64,000 nt of DNA, taken from Malania oleifera (taxonomy: Eukaryota > Streptophyta > Magnoliopsida > Santalales > Ximeniaceae). The notes beneath the pieces are model-generated. The model was not told where the DNA came from. It did not search any database and worked only from the letters and a program-made list of their open reading frames with translations. The DNA lies in NCBI RefSeq assembly GCF_029873635.1, contig NC_080423.1:90937191-91001190 (forward strand), read 5' to 3'. Below, piece by piece: positions 22,954 to 34,590 of the stretch; the first letter of the stretch is position 1, and the number at the start of each line of letters is the position of its first letter. Both the position numbers and the translations under genes were made by a program.

Positions 22954-23616
22954 ATTTTTGTTTAGTCTTTAAATACCGAATAAAGTTTAGTTTTTTTTAA
23001 ATGTTATTTGAAATTTCTTTTTAAGTTGGACATTGTCAAGTGTTTAATTCTTGTTAAATTTGTTTATTTGTTTATCTAATTAGTGGGAGTTTTAATTTAG
23101 TCTTTTTAATTAAGTCTGGTTTGATTTCTCGTGTTTTCATTTTTTTTTTGTTATTGTTTATGTGTTAAATTTTTGTTTGTTTCGTTTTTAAATTGTGATT
23201 GTGGTTTGAGTTATTGTTTTGGTTAAAGATCTAATTTTTAGTATGTGTGTGTTAAATCCGATTAAGTTTCCATTGCGTATTTTTAATTTCATGTTTAAAG
23301 TTTCCATTTTTAGTTAGTGTGCTCCGGTGTTTCCTTAAGTAGACTAGGGTTTTCGTTATTGTTATTTAATTTAGTGCGTGCTAGTTTTAAGACTTTAATT
23401 TGCGTGTGTATATAATTTGTTAAATTAGGTTTCCACAATTTTGAAAACCCCAAATCTGAACTGAATTCAATACATTTTTATTTTTGATTGGGAGAACGTG
23501 AAATTGAGATTAAAACGCATTCCCTGGGGAGATGATCTAGCCCTTGGGTTTAATATTACACGACGTAACTCCTATACTTGGGATAGCTTTCGAGCTGTTC
23601 ATTTTTGAGTCAGTCA
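21896..23616 (+). mobile_element. Solo LTR C (gypsy, Tat/Athila-like) inserted in Copia-2
   Basis: 1721 bp bounded by TGATTACGCG and GAGTCAGTCA with a perfect 5-bp duplication ATATC (21891-21895 and 23617-23621). Removing it rejoins the RNase H tail of Copia-2. It contains a CT-rich leader (22391-22560), a (CT)n tract (22890-22947) and an AATAAAG signal near 22978. The CATAACTTTTCCGTCC segment and overall length resemble Tat/Athila LTRs, but that assignment is tentative. The proline- and serine-rich open frame across it looks like repeat-derived sequence. Orientation is inferred from the CT leader and poly(A)-like signal. Confidence 0.8.
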
Positions 23617-25000
23617 ATATCAACTAACTGATTAGCTAAAGGAAATGACAAGAGATGAAGTGTCCCCTCCTGAAGATGATAACACACAAAATGACAGTCG
23701 ATCTCGATGTGTTTGGTGCATTCATGAAATACATCGTTATGAGTGATCTGGACAGCATTATGATAATCACAATAAAGCGGAGTGCACGAGGGCTGAGGAA
23801 CACCCATATCTTGGAGAAGCCAATAAAGCCAAAGAAGCTCAGAAGTAGTATCAGCAAGTGCCTGATACTCAGCCTCAGTGCTAGAGTGAGTAACAACAGT
23901 CTGCTTTTTGCTCTGCCAGTAGATAAGAGAGTCACCAATGAGAAAAAGGAAACCAGTGGTAGACCGGTGATCAGTAGGGTCTCCTGCATAATCAGCATTA
24001 GAATAAACCTGTAACGTCAAGGATGAGTGAGAGGAAAAATGAAGCCCATGAAATAATGTTCCCTTCACATAGCATAAGATGCGAAGAACAACTGCATAGT
24101 GAATGAAATGAGGAGCCAACATAAATTGGCTAACAAGGTGCACTGTATAGGCAATGTATGGTCTAGTGATAGTGAGATAAATCAAGCTCTTAATAAGCTG
24201 TTAGTAACGAGTGGCATCGAGAAGGAGCTCCCCATCAATAGGACAAAGTTTTATGTTGGGCTCCAGAGAAAGTAGCTAAGAGAACTGAGGTCTTTCATCT
24301 CAAACTGCTGACACAAAAACTACTTAAGCTCATGAATACCAAAAGTATCATCGCCACTAATGATCATATCATCAACGTAAAGTAGTATAATAGTGATACC
24401 AATATCAATGTGATGAGTAAAGAGAGCTAAATGATAGGGGCTAGAAGCAAACCCAAGTTGTGCAACAGTGGAGCTGAACTTGGCAAACTGAGCATGGGGA
24501 GCTTGCTTAAGCCCATAAAATGCACGTCAGAGACGACAAACCTTACCAGGAGGATGAGGATACCCTGGAGGAGGCTACATATATACCTCCTCAGCCAAAG
24601 CACCATGTAAGAAGGCATTCTTGACATCCATATGAAATAAAGGCTATCAACAAGTAGAGGCAACATCCAAAAGGGAACGAACAAAGGTAATACGAGCAAT
24701 AAAGGCAATTTTCTCCTTATAATCAATGTCATACTCCTAAGTAAAGCCCTTTGCCACTAAAGGAGCTTTATGCCTTACTTCAAAACCATTGGAGTTTGTT
24801 TTCCTTTTATACAACAATTTGTTCCCAACTACAGTCTTTCCAGGAGGCAAGTCAACCAGGTCCCAAATATGAGTTTTGTGAAGTGCCTCAAGTTCTTCAG
24901 ATATAGCTTATAGCTAAACAGGAACATAACAAGCTTTGTAATAATTGCGAGGCTCGTGAAGAGAGTCAAGAGTAGAAAAGAAGTGGTAATCTCTAAAATA
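23617..25000 (-). pseudogene. pol: Copia-2 reverse transcriptase and RNase H, broken
   Basis: RNase H (23622-24185) is in one long open frame, with NADYAGDPTDHRSTTGF, then WQSKKQ and STEAEYQALADT. RT pieces lie at 24186-25000. YGLKQAPHAQFAKF is near 24490, and the catalytic YVDD box at 24368-24379 is intact. Stops and frame shifts occur at several points. The last RNase H residues lie beyond solo LTR C, at about 21810-21895. Confidence 0.88.
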
Positions 25001-26150
25001 TGTAGGAGGTGCCCTTACCCTACTAGAATGACAGATATCCAAATTAGGGGAATTAGGTGGAGTGGATGCGATGACATGATCATCAGATAGTCTGGGTTTG
25101 TGAGAGGCAGACGTGGAGTGATCACCTGATGGGTTGTCACAACCTGCATTAGAGGAAAAATATGGAGAGGGATCTATGGTAGGGTCAGTAAAAATGGGAG
25201 AGTATGAGGGACAATCGGATGAAAGTGGAGAGATACTAGTGAACGTTTTGTGTTCCCAAAATGGAACATGCTGAGAGACTTGAAGAGGCTTGGCTATGGG
25301 GTCATATCACTGATAACCCTTGTGTTCAATTCCATAACCAAGAAAGCAACAGAGACAAGAGTGAGGTTCAAGTTTTGTATGTTCATGAGGTGGGAGTAAA
25401 ACAAAGCAAGCACAACCAAATACTTTGAGAAGAGAATAAACAGGTACCTTTCCATAAAGGACCTCATATGGAGATTTATTAGAAAGAGTAGGGGTTAGAA
25501 TCTAATTAATATTGTAAACAACAGTAAGAGCGGCTTCTCCCCAAAAGGATTCTAGGAGGGATGTAGAGAAAAGTCGAGAGCGAATAGTGTCAAGAATGTG
25601 ATGATGCTTACGTTTTGCACGACCATTTTGTTGGGAGGTGGATGGATAGGATCGATGGGACAAGGTGCCTACCTCTTTAATTTCTTCAATAGAAGGGGTA
25701 AAAGTATACTCCAGGGCATTATCGGACCAAAAAAATTTAATGGTACGATCAAATTGAGTTTTTATCATCTACTTAAAATCACGAAAAGCATTAAGTAACC
25801 TAGTGCGATCACGCAAAAGATAAATCCATGTATATCGAGAATAATCATCAATAAAAATAACAAAGTAATGAGACCCACCCTTAGTAGAGATAGGAGCAAG
25901 TCCCCAAATATCAGAATGAACCAAATCAAAAGGTATAGAAGACAAAGAATTACTTTCATTAAAAGGTAAAGCTTTATGTTTCCCAAGTTGACAAGACATA
26001 CAATCAAAAGGTTCAAATTTAACATTTCTAAGCAAACACTAGAAGCTAAAGATAGAAAAGAAGACAAAGAGGTATGACCAAGATGAGGGTGCCAAACATT
26101 GGAAGACACAGCAGCAGTAAGAGATGGAGGAGAACAAGAACTAGGCAAAT
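25001..26150 (-). pseudogene. pol: Copia-2 integrase, broken, catalytic Glu replaced
   Basis: The GAG-pre-integrase segment is WHPHLGHTS (about 26090), and the zinc-type CQLGKHKALPF motif is present. The first catalytic Asp lies in VHSDIWG, and the second in WSDNALEY (about 25720). The third catalytic residue, normally Glu in GRAERKH, is Lys (codon 25613-25615). A stop interrupts the core near 25768. The degraded C-terminal part and linker extend to about 25000. Confidence 0.88.
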
Positions 26151-27527
26151 GCAGAGATGTGAGCTAAAAAAGGCGGCCAACTTTATGCTCAGTCCCAACT
26201 AGCTAGCCCATCACAACCTTTGTGAGAAAAGGTTAAGATAAAACCACTTTCAACAAGTTGACCAGCAGAAATGAGATTTAAAGACAAGTTAGGAACAACA
26301 TATGTATCAGGTACAAAAATAGTAGGAGTAGAAACATGACCAAGATGACTAATAAACATATGTGAACCATCAGTAGTATAAATTAAGGGAACATGATTTA
26401 AAGACTTTTTATGGGTCACTAAAGAGGAATCAGAGGTCATACGATTGCAACAGGCAGAGTCAATAAACCAAGATATAGAGTTACCTATGGAGACTGAGAA
26501 GGCAGTAGAAGTACGAGATAAAACCTAGGTGATAATTGCCTCAATGTCAGCTTCAGAAAAAGATGACAAAGAAGGTGCAGAAGATGAATTAGAAGCCGAG
26601 GAGCTGGTGGAAACAGTAGCAATAGGCTTGGAAGAGTAAGATGCCTTAGTCTTAAAAGCATCTCTAGCATCCTTAGCCTTCTTCTTGGGACAATCGAAAA
26701 TACGGTGGTTGTCTTCCTTACAATAGTGGCATTGGCCATTGAAATGGAGTAATTTAGAAGAAGCAACAATTGCAGTAGGAGTAGCCGGAGTAGATGAGCT
26801 AGACGGAGCAATAGCCAAGACCATTCGGTAGAATGAACCTGATGAGTCTTCTTAGAAATTAGCTCCGCAAGAGCAACCTTAAATGTAGGAAAAGGAGATT
26901 GATGTAACAAAGATGCTCGAGTATTCTCAAATTCATCCTGGATATGCATCATAAAATATATGAATTGACGACGATCTCTATATGCAGCAAAAGGCTTAAT
27001 TGACTACTTATCAGAAAGAAAACAAGATGATCCCAAATGCTACTAACCTGAGCATGAAACTTGACAATAAACTGTATAGGTTTTTGATGCATCTGGGAAA
27101 GTCTAGTTTCCAACTGAAACTCGAGAGCAGTATCACTACCACAGTTGTATCGTTTTGCCAAAAAATCCCAAGTAAGCTTGGCATTTTGAAACTTAGAAAG
27201 TAGACTTTGAATGGAAGGAACTAATGTATTAATAAACCAGGAAAGGATCTTAGAGTGAGTACTTTCCCATTCATCAAGAGGCTCATCAAACTCCTATGTG
27301 GATTGCTTGTCAGTTTTTGTGGGTTTTTGTTTTGTTCCAGTGAGAAAACGCCATAATCTCCAACTAATAAGAAGAATTGAAATTTGTTGGGCCCACGCAT
27401 TGTAGTTGGAGCCATTCAAAACAATCTCTATAGGGTGAGCAACATCATTTAAAGAAGCCGTAATTGGAAAAAAAATGATAATGTTGACTGATTTAGAGCA
27501 AAAGGAGGGCATCGATGGAATGAGCAT
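26151..27527 (-). pseudogene. gag-pol: Copia-2 gag and protease, broken
   Basis: Gag starts near 27527. The conserved LNGSNYNAWAQQI segment is at about 27420, with the UBN2-type core through 26949. A CCHC knuckle with intact ligands is at 26690-26731 (CHYCKEDN, then H and C). The protease follows at 26189-26520 (MTSDSSLV and the downstream NLISAGQLVESG segment). Stops near 27297 and 26527 and frame shifts break it. Confidence 0.85.
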
Positions 27528-27828
27528 GAAAAACTAGTAAAAAAAAACCAACTTCGCCGGAGCTCTGCCAGAAGTGGTGATGAACGGTGGCTAGAAAATT
27601 GCGGGAAGGTCGCTGGAGATGATGGCGAGTGGTAGACGGATGCGGTGGTGTCTGGCCACTGGACACTGGGCTCGCGAGGCATGCGGCGTCGAATCAGAAT
27701 GATTTTTGTACCAAGAGAAAAAAAAAAAAAACTCTGGAGCAATGAAATCGATTTATGGTATTGGAATATGAGTGGCGAGAGAGTGGCGAAACCAAAAGAA
27801 AGACACTAACTAGCAATCAAGAACAAAA

Positions 27829-28056
27829 CTTGGCTTTGATACCATGTTAAAACTAAGAGAAGAAAGAAAGAGTTGTAAATAACTTATGTATTCTTTGTAT
27901 GTATGAAATTGTACAAGGGCCATCATTTTATAGATGAAGGAGGCAAGCTCACAAAGGTAAATCATTAATGATATTAATGCTAATTACACAAATTATGGAG
28001 ATTGACCAAATCATGGAGATTGGTCAATCAACTTAATTAGGGGATATATGCTAACA
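27829..28056 (-). repeat. Copia-2 5' LTR (27845-28056) and primer-binding site
   Basis: The LTR runs on the plus strand from TGTTAAAACTAAG to GCTAACA. The 16 bases before it, read on the minus strand, contain TGGTATCAAAGCC, an initiator-Met-tRNA-type primer site. Confidence 0.88.
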
Positions 28057-28146
28057 GGAATGAACAACCTTCTCTATCACTCGAACATCTTCAATTTTAT
28101 CTCCATACCTCTTTATTTGATTCACACTAGCCTTGATCCTTGAACA
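28057..28146 (-). pseudogene. gag: Copia-1 gag fragment on the far side of Copia-2
   Basis: Minus-strand reading gives SVNQIKRYGDKIED and VRVIEKV, the conserved gag segment that directly precedes the piece at 21559. The frame continues across the Copia-2 insertion. Recognisable gag ends near 28146. Confidence 0.85.
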
Positions 28147-28315
28147 ATAATGTGTTTAATTTCTATACAAGTTTTGTCATACTTTCACTCTTATCTTTAA
28201 GCTAGTTTGTGTTTAATTTTCTTATTTATTAGAGTTTTTATTTATTTTGTTTATTTTTGTTTAGGAATAAATAAATTAAAGGAGTCATGGGAATTATGGA
28301 GGAAAATTTCCTTTC
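28147..28315. other. Repeat-derived AT-rich segment, probably Athila/Tat-like, left flank of Sire-1
   Basis: The text around 28230-28310 (a T-rich run, then TAGGAATAAATAAATTAAAGG) resembles noncoding LTR sequence of Athila/Tat elements. It ends with the CTTTC target site (28311-28315) of Sire-1 and resumes at 39605. No coding content. Confidence 0.45.
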
Positions 28316-30482
28316 TGTTGGCCTAACAAAGCTTAAGAATCTTGTTTTGATGATAACAAATCAAAAGAACTTAACATATTTGGTTAAGTGAAGTTTCAGG
28401 ACTCAATTGTTTTAAATAGAAGGTTCAAGATCTCAAGTGTTTGATGAGTTCATTAGAAGTTTGGACATAAAGATAGAAGATTTGATGAAGTTAAAAGTCT
28501 ATTAAAGTCTACTGAAGAATGAAGACAAGATGGACTTAAAGAATAGAAGCAAAATCATGGAGACTTAGTGTTTAGAAAGACATAGTCCTTAAGAAGTCTC
28601 ATGTAAGTACTTCAAACGTTTTCAATATGGATGCATGAAGCTTTTAGGATTTATTATTCACTTAGAGACCTGATTTTGAAAACCATGGAAAATACTTTTA
28701 GAAGTCTCATTTCAATACTCCAAGTTTAAAAGATAAAGAGTTTTGGAAGCAAAGTTTTTTGAAAGCATATAAGTTGTAAGGTGAGGCGATTGACCTTTCT
28801 ATGCTGACAAAGTTAAACAAACAAAACCAAGGCATACAACTAATCACTTAGGCTCAGGCGACTGATCTCATTCTGTGTTTGAAAAATACGTTGAACTTAA
28901 AAGAAACAGGCGAATGACCTCAAGTCCAGTCAACTGACCTTCGTATTTTAGATTTTTTAAACAGCGAGGGAAAGTTTCCAAAATTGATTTCTTGGACTTG
29001 AAAATTTGAGAAAACTTAGGAAACATTGGGCAACACGAAAATTAACTTTATTACTCTATAAATACATGCTATTTTCACAAATCAAATACAACTAGCAAGC
29101 ACATACAAATTGAAAATTTAGAATTCTACTGCTGAAACTTTTCTGAAGCATTGTTGTGCTATTGCTGATGATCCACTGTTTATCCGATCTGTTTATACTG
29201 AGAATTTCAATTCTAAATCATAATTCTAGTAACAATCATCTGAGCTTCATCTTTCTTTATTGATTATTGATTGAAGTATATTGTGATTAAATTGTACTAA
29301 TCTGCTCTTATTGAGAGTGTTACTTGTACACAAGTTGTTTCTTGTTTTTCTTATTATTATTTGACGATTCAGGATTGTGAGACCATTACCTAACGAGAAG
29401 GGGTTTTCTTGTTAGAGAAGGACTTGATATCTGATGATTCAGAGTTATTGGATTGTTGCCTAGCAAGAAGGGGTATTCTTGTTAGAGAGAGATTTCCACC
29501 TGATAAGGAGAGGTTGTAAGTTTGCCTGTTAAGAAAGTTGGAAAGGAAAATCCTCACAGTGGTTGCTTGGGGCAAGGATGTAGGCCACTGGCTGAACCTT
29601 GTAAAAAATATGGTCTTCATCTATTCTTCCCTACTCTCGTTAATTTACTACAAGTATATATGACCTGCGTGTATGATTATTTAACACTTGTTGAATATTA
29701 GGTGTTGTTGGACTTTTGATTTTGAATATCAAACAACTAAAGGGTATTTTGAGTTGTAAGTTTCACAAAATTAAATCTTTGAAATTATATTTCATTAAAT
29801 GTGAGTTTTACTTCAAAAGATTCCGAGATCTATTTCTTACAACCATAAATTGATACTTAGAATTTATCAGCCTTGTTTTAACATCAATAAAATCTTAATC
29901 TTAATTGGTATTTGAATCAAGTAATTAATTGATTGGTAAAATTCTGAAATTGAAGTTCTTGAAATATAATTGAGACATATCTTGTGTGATTACCTTGTCT
30001 ATTTTACAAGACACTTCAGATTAGCTTATTGAATCTATTATTGAAGTTATCATTGTTCATTGCTTAAAAGAATAATTGATTCTGAAATTTGGTTATATAT
30101 TGAAGCATTGGATTCAAATACCGAAGTTTTGAATATTAAAACCGAGTTTAATAAATCCTTCTATTGAAACAAGATTACAAGAAAATTCAAAATAACCTTC
30201 ATAAATTGATATCGTCTTTGAAGAAAACTAAAAAGAAAATATGATTTGAATTTTCATTTATTGAAATTCTGAAAGTTGAATTACTAGTATCAGCTCTTGT
30301 TAGTTAACATAAATAAGGTGGTTGATAAGAATGGTGTTGCTGGTTGGAGAGTGTGATTGCTGAATATAAATTTGTTGGATCAAAACTTAAATTGAAAAAG
30401 GGTTATACTTAACTAAAATTTGGAAAGGAAAATTTTAATAACCCAATTCACCCTCCCTCTTGGGATTACACCTTACTTTTAA
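28316..30482 (+). repeat. Sire-1 5' LTR (2167 bp)
   Basis: Starts TGTTGGCCTAAC; the end aligned to the 3' LTR is CTTACTTTTAA, so the terminal CA is degraded. A TATAAATA box is at about 29056-29063. A cluster of AGGCGA-TGACC-type words lies 100-275 bp upstream of it (28785-28955). The conserved two-hairpin block is at about 29550-29606. Ends after the CCCTCTTGGGATTACACC stretch shared by related LTRs. Confidence 0.9.
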
Positions 30483-30498
30483 ATTGGTACCAGAGACA
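30483..30498 (+). other. Sire-1 primer-binding site
   Basis: ATTGGTACCAGAGAC directly follows the 5' LTR. It differs by a few bases from the TGGTATCAGAGC initiator-Met site seen in Sire-2. Confidence 0.75.
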
Positions 30499-30540
30499 AC
30501 TTGTAGTAAATCTTAATCTAGAAGCTACATAAAGATTCCT

Positions 30541-31408
30541 ATGGCAAACCTCGGTGCATCCCTTTTTGCCAAGGGCCAGTCCTCTTCTAGACGTCCTATC
30601 TTTTGTGGTGTAAACTACACCTTCTGGAAATAGCGAATGAGAAAATATACTTGAAAACTATGGATTGGAAAACTTGGAAAGCATTCACACATGGTGACCT
30701 CATTCCTATAAAAAAACGTGGATAATAAAGAAATACGTAAGGAGGAGAAATAGATGATTGATAATAATTTAGAGATGTTGCAAGTAAATTTTAGTGTTAT
30801 GAATGCACTATATTGTGCTCTAGATGTGAATGAGTTGAATATGATTATAGGATGTAAATCATCTAAAGAAATATGGGATAAAATTGAAGTAACCTATGAA
30901 GGAACGATTGATGTAAGGGATAGTAGAATTGACATGCTCACTAGAGAGTATGAGGCTTTTAGGATGAACCCTGATGAGACCATTACTAGTATGTACACTA
31001 GGTTCACTCATATTATAAATTCTTTAAATGTATTAGGGAAAACCTATACTACCTATGAGATGATTCGAAAAATCCTTAGAGGACTTCCACCAATTTGGGA
31101 ACCTACGGCCACTGCAATAATGAAAGGAAGAAATTTGAAAAATACCTCCCTAGATGAATTGATAAGATCCATGTCACTTATGAGATGACAATAAATGAAA
31201 GAACTAGAGTAAAATCTAAAACCAAGGAATCCATCTCTTTTAAAGCATCAAATGAAAGTTTTTGCGAAGAAGATGAAGTGACAATGGATGTTAATGACAT
31301 AGCACTCATAACCAAGAAACTTGCAAAATTCCTTAGAAAGAAGAATAAATTTACAAGAAACCTCCGGGATTCAAAATCAGATGAAGGAGAAATCAGTAAA
31401 AAGAAAAT
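30541..31408 (+). pseudogene. gag: Sire-1 gag, N-terminal part, broken
   Basis: Starts at ATG 30541. After early stops (near 30633) the open piece 30754-31188 carries the UBN2-type gag core (YEGTIDVRDSRIDML, then MYTRFTHIINSLNVLG and RGLPPIWEPTATAI). A frame slip near 31185 leads into a basic segment ending at 31408, where solo LTR B is inserted. The homologous Sire-2 region is at 50153-50950. Confidence 0.88.
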
Positions 31409-33598
31409 TGAAAAGTAAGGTGTAGTCCCAAAAGGGGGGGTGAATTGGATTCTAAAAATTTCTTTTAATTCCTTTTAAGATTCCTTAAACTTATTTTATT
31501 TCTTTTAACCAATTCTTGATTTGTTTGTTTAATTTGTTAATCACACAAGAACTTAGTTTCCTTTATCCAATCAACAACACAATTAACTAACCAATCAATT
31601 AAGCACAATCTCCAAACCAAACAATCATAAAATATTCATTCAAAATAACCAATCAGTTTATTCTTGTAACAATATCCCTATAGCAATAAGTAATGCTTGT
31701 TGAATATGTATAAGCCCTGTATGAATGGATTTGCTTAATATGATGTGTAATGTAAAATCCAATCAACACAATATTCACACTCTGCCCAATACTTAGAACT
31801 TAACTAAACTCTTGGTTAATTTATTTTTGGGGTGTTAACCAAATAACGTACTCTCGAATGGCTTCCATAAGATATGGTATAACCAACGTACTCTTTTTCG
31901 GTTTCCACAACCCAAATCAAAATCAGACTTCAAGTTTACTTGATTTCCAAATATACGTAGTATATATGATTTTGATATTTAAAACATCCACACAGTTGTA
32001 TATTAACTGAAATTTAAAGAGTAAGGGAAAGAGAGAGTGAGATGGAGATTTTTACGAGGTTCAGCTTATACCCAGCCTATGTCCTCGGCTTTGGAAAACC
32101 ACTAAAGGATTCACTAAACCTGTTCCTTTGACAGGAGGAACAATACCTTTACAACACTCATTGGGTAAGGTTAGAGCCCGCCTTCTCCAAACGATATCCC
32201 CTCGTCCGGTCACTTCTTAACTAGGCTAGAGCTCACCTATCTAAGCAATATCCCCTTGCTTAGCCAAAGATCCAAATAACCCTTGGAATCGTGAATCTAC
32301 AAGATACAAATCAAATATTTGTGTACAAAGAATTTGCTCCTAAAAGAGTGGATTAGTACAACAATTTAGAACTATAATATACTTCAAAGTAAATAACAAT
32401 ATGGAAATTAACTTGAAATTTAATGAAGTATATCACCGATTAATTCTTTCAATGATTGAAAGATTTAGAATTTGTAGCACAATTCAGGTGGAAGAAGATC
32501 AACAAAAACTCAGTTGAATTCGTGCAAGTTGAGAGCAAGAGAAAGCCTTGAGAATTTGAGAGCAATTTAGAGAGATTTTGCATTTTTGCTGAATTGAATT
32601 CTTGATGTATTGATTCAATGATCTTTGAGGCTTATTTATAGACTTGAAAAGTTATGTAACTTGTTCCCCAAGTGCCTTTGAGTATTCCCTAAGTTTTACA
32701 AATTTTGAGCCCCAAGCAACCTCATTTAAAAATTTAACCGTTATGAAATTTTCAAATCTGCCGTGGTGACAGATGATTGTCCATTTTTGGCAGTTGCCTG
32801 TCCAGTTAAACCAAAGGGAAAGAAAGGTGGCAGTCGGCTGTCCAAACCCACACAGACATCTCAAAGTGCACTGGAAGTTGGCTGTCCAGTTCATGACAGC
32901 CGTTTGTCAGGCTATCAGCTTCAAGTACCCTTCAGTATTTTTAACTTTTTCTGTATAACTCCAAATTTGATGACCTTGGTGTCAAATGAAAGCTAAGAGA
33001 AAATCCTAAAACTTTCATGTCGAACAAAGTTTAAAATAAAGAGTTTTGGATAGATAAAAATGCACCTCAATTCAGATGTAGAAAAATTGACAACATTTGG
33101 AAAATCCTCTTTTTGGTGCTTTTCATTCCAAAAATGATTCTAACCTTTTTGAAATAATTTTTGACCTTATAAAAATTTTTTCCAAGTATGTTCAAAGGTA
33201 TTTAGGTCCAATAAATTTACATAAGAGTTTCATTCATTCATATTGAAATTCTTTGAAGTACTTACATGACATTTCCTATAGACTCTTTCAAATTTTGAAT
33301 TCTTGAATTCCTTGAGGTCTTTATGCTTGCTTCATCTTTGTTTGAGCTTTCCATGTTGATCACTTGGGCTTTCATTCTTGAAGCTTCTTCTTTAATATCA
33401 ATGCTCTCACGATCTTCAAGTTTTAATCTATGCCTCAAGCTTTGATATAATCATCATTCTTTGAAGTACAAGCTTTTATGAATTCTTTAACCATGCATTC
33501 ATCATTGAGTCCTAAAAATGAATCACTTAACCAAAGCATGTTAAGTTCTACTTGTTTGTTAGCATCAAAACAAGATGTTAAACCTTGTAAGGCAAACA
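31409..33598 (-). mobile_element. Solo LTR B of a Sirevirus-type copia, inserted in Sire-1 gag
   Basis: 2190 bp bounded by TG and CA, flanked by AAAAT (31404-31408) and AAAAC (33599-33603), a 5-bp duplication with one transition. The gag reading frame continues across the insertion. On the minus strand it has a TATAAATA box (about 32632-32639), an upstream cluster of GGCTGTCC/GACAGCCG-type words (32757-32915), and the two-hairpin block at 32049-32118. Related to, but clearly diverged from, the Sire-1 LTRs and LTR A. Confidence 0.9.
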
Positions 33599-34590
33599 AA
33601 AACAAAGGCTAAACTTCCAATGTGTTATAATCGTAAGAAAGTAGGCCACATAAAACTAAATTGTCCGCAGCTTAAGAAGAATATTAAGAAGAAAATGAAA
33701 AGGGCAATGCAAGCCACTACATGGGACAATGTAAGTTCCAGTAGTTCAGAAAGTGAATCTATTGACCAAGAGGTTCCAAATGGTTGTATTATGGCATAGG
33801 ACGATGATGAAGTACAAAGTTCCTCATCCAAATCATTTAATGAATCATGCAGATAAATCGAATGATAAGAGTATGCCATCTTATGAAGAACTGCTAAGTG
33901 AACTATTCAAGGTTCATAAGATTTTAGTTAAAGTAACTAAACAATACTTTTCATTGAAAAATAAGAATGAGGGAATAATGAAAGAATTGGAATCTAAAAA
34001 TCTTACCTGAAAGAGAAAAGGATATAAAAATCAAGAAATTAGAAAGCAAGAATGATAAAGTGATGAAAGAACTTGAAGGTTTAAGATCTCAAACTTCCAT
34101 TGAAAAAGATTTAGTCATTAATGAACCTGAAAGCAAAATAAATCAGATGACTAAAGAACTTGTAAGGATGCAAGCTAATTGCAAAGGAATAAAAGTTTCA
34201 AAAATACTTTGCCTTGAAAAGAAAATTGAGGATCAGAATAAAATAATTTACAATTTTACTGGAGGAAAAGAAAACCTTGATAAAATGGTTGGAATACAAA
34301 GAATGTATTTGGATAAAGAAGGCATAGGATTCAATGGAGTTGAGAACACAAGGAAAAATAACCTATACATGGGGTACTTGGCAAAAGCCTTCAAAGACTA
34401 TAATAGCACCTCCTTAAATGCTTACACACACACACACACACACACACAACATGTTTCCTATGTAAGGAGAAAGGACGCATAAAGTTTGAATGTCCATTAA
34501 AAAGAAAGGGTGTAAAAATTAGACAAATTTGGAGAGTAAAAGAAACCATTAAGACTCAAGAAAGTATGGGTACCAAAATAAAAGCCTAGT
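33599..34590 (+). pseudogene. gag: Sire-1 gag, C-terminal part: two damaged CCHC knuckles and coiled coil
   Basis: The first knuckle (about 33619-33660) has its second Cys changed to Arg (CYNR). An acidic Ser-rich segment and a long charged coiled-coil region (33850-34300) follow, then the LDKEGIGFNG motif shared with Sire-2. A (CA)n run (34423-34448) sits just before the second knuckle (34452-34493), whose His is Arg. The end of gag is near KKVWVPK (about 34570), a motif also present at the end of Sire-2 gag. Frame shifts are present near 33798, 34005 and 34450. Confidence 0.85.

Larger units (their letters stand above)
21560..28056 (-). mobile_element. Copia-2: antisense Ty1/copia element nested in Copia-1 gag
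   Basis: Short LTRs at 21560-21790 and 27845-28056 are flanked by GGAAC (21555-21559) and GGAAT (28057-28061), a 5-bp duplication with one transition. Internal order on the minus strand is gag, protease, integrase, RT, RNase H. The primer site is at 27829-27844 and the polypurine tract follows the 3' LTR. Solo LTR C interrupts its RNase H end. Removing Copia-2 rejoins the Copia-1 gag domain, so Copia-2 is the younger of the two. Confidence 0.92.
17709..28146 (-). mobile_element. Copia-1: antisense Ty1/copia element, 5' truncated, interrupted by Copia-2
   Basis: Reading on the minus strand from high to low coordinates: a gag fragment (28146-28057), the Copia-2 insertion, then gag, protease, integrase, RT, RNase H, a polypurine tract and a 228-bp 3' LTR at 17709-17936. 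The order PR-INT-RT-RH is the copia order. The 5' LTR and gag N-terminus are missing: recognisable gag stops near 28146, where Athila-like sequence begins. Its 3' LTR ends 301 bases downstream of the nsLTP stop codon, in the opposite orientation. Confidence 0.88.

Noticed and set aside
22656..23000. Proline-, Ala- and Ser-rich open frame
   Set aside because: Lies inside solo LTR C, is driven by CAGCAGCCCC-type and CT repeats, and has no domain.
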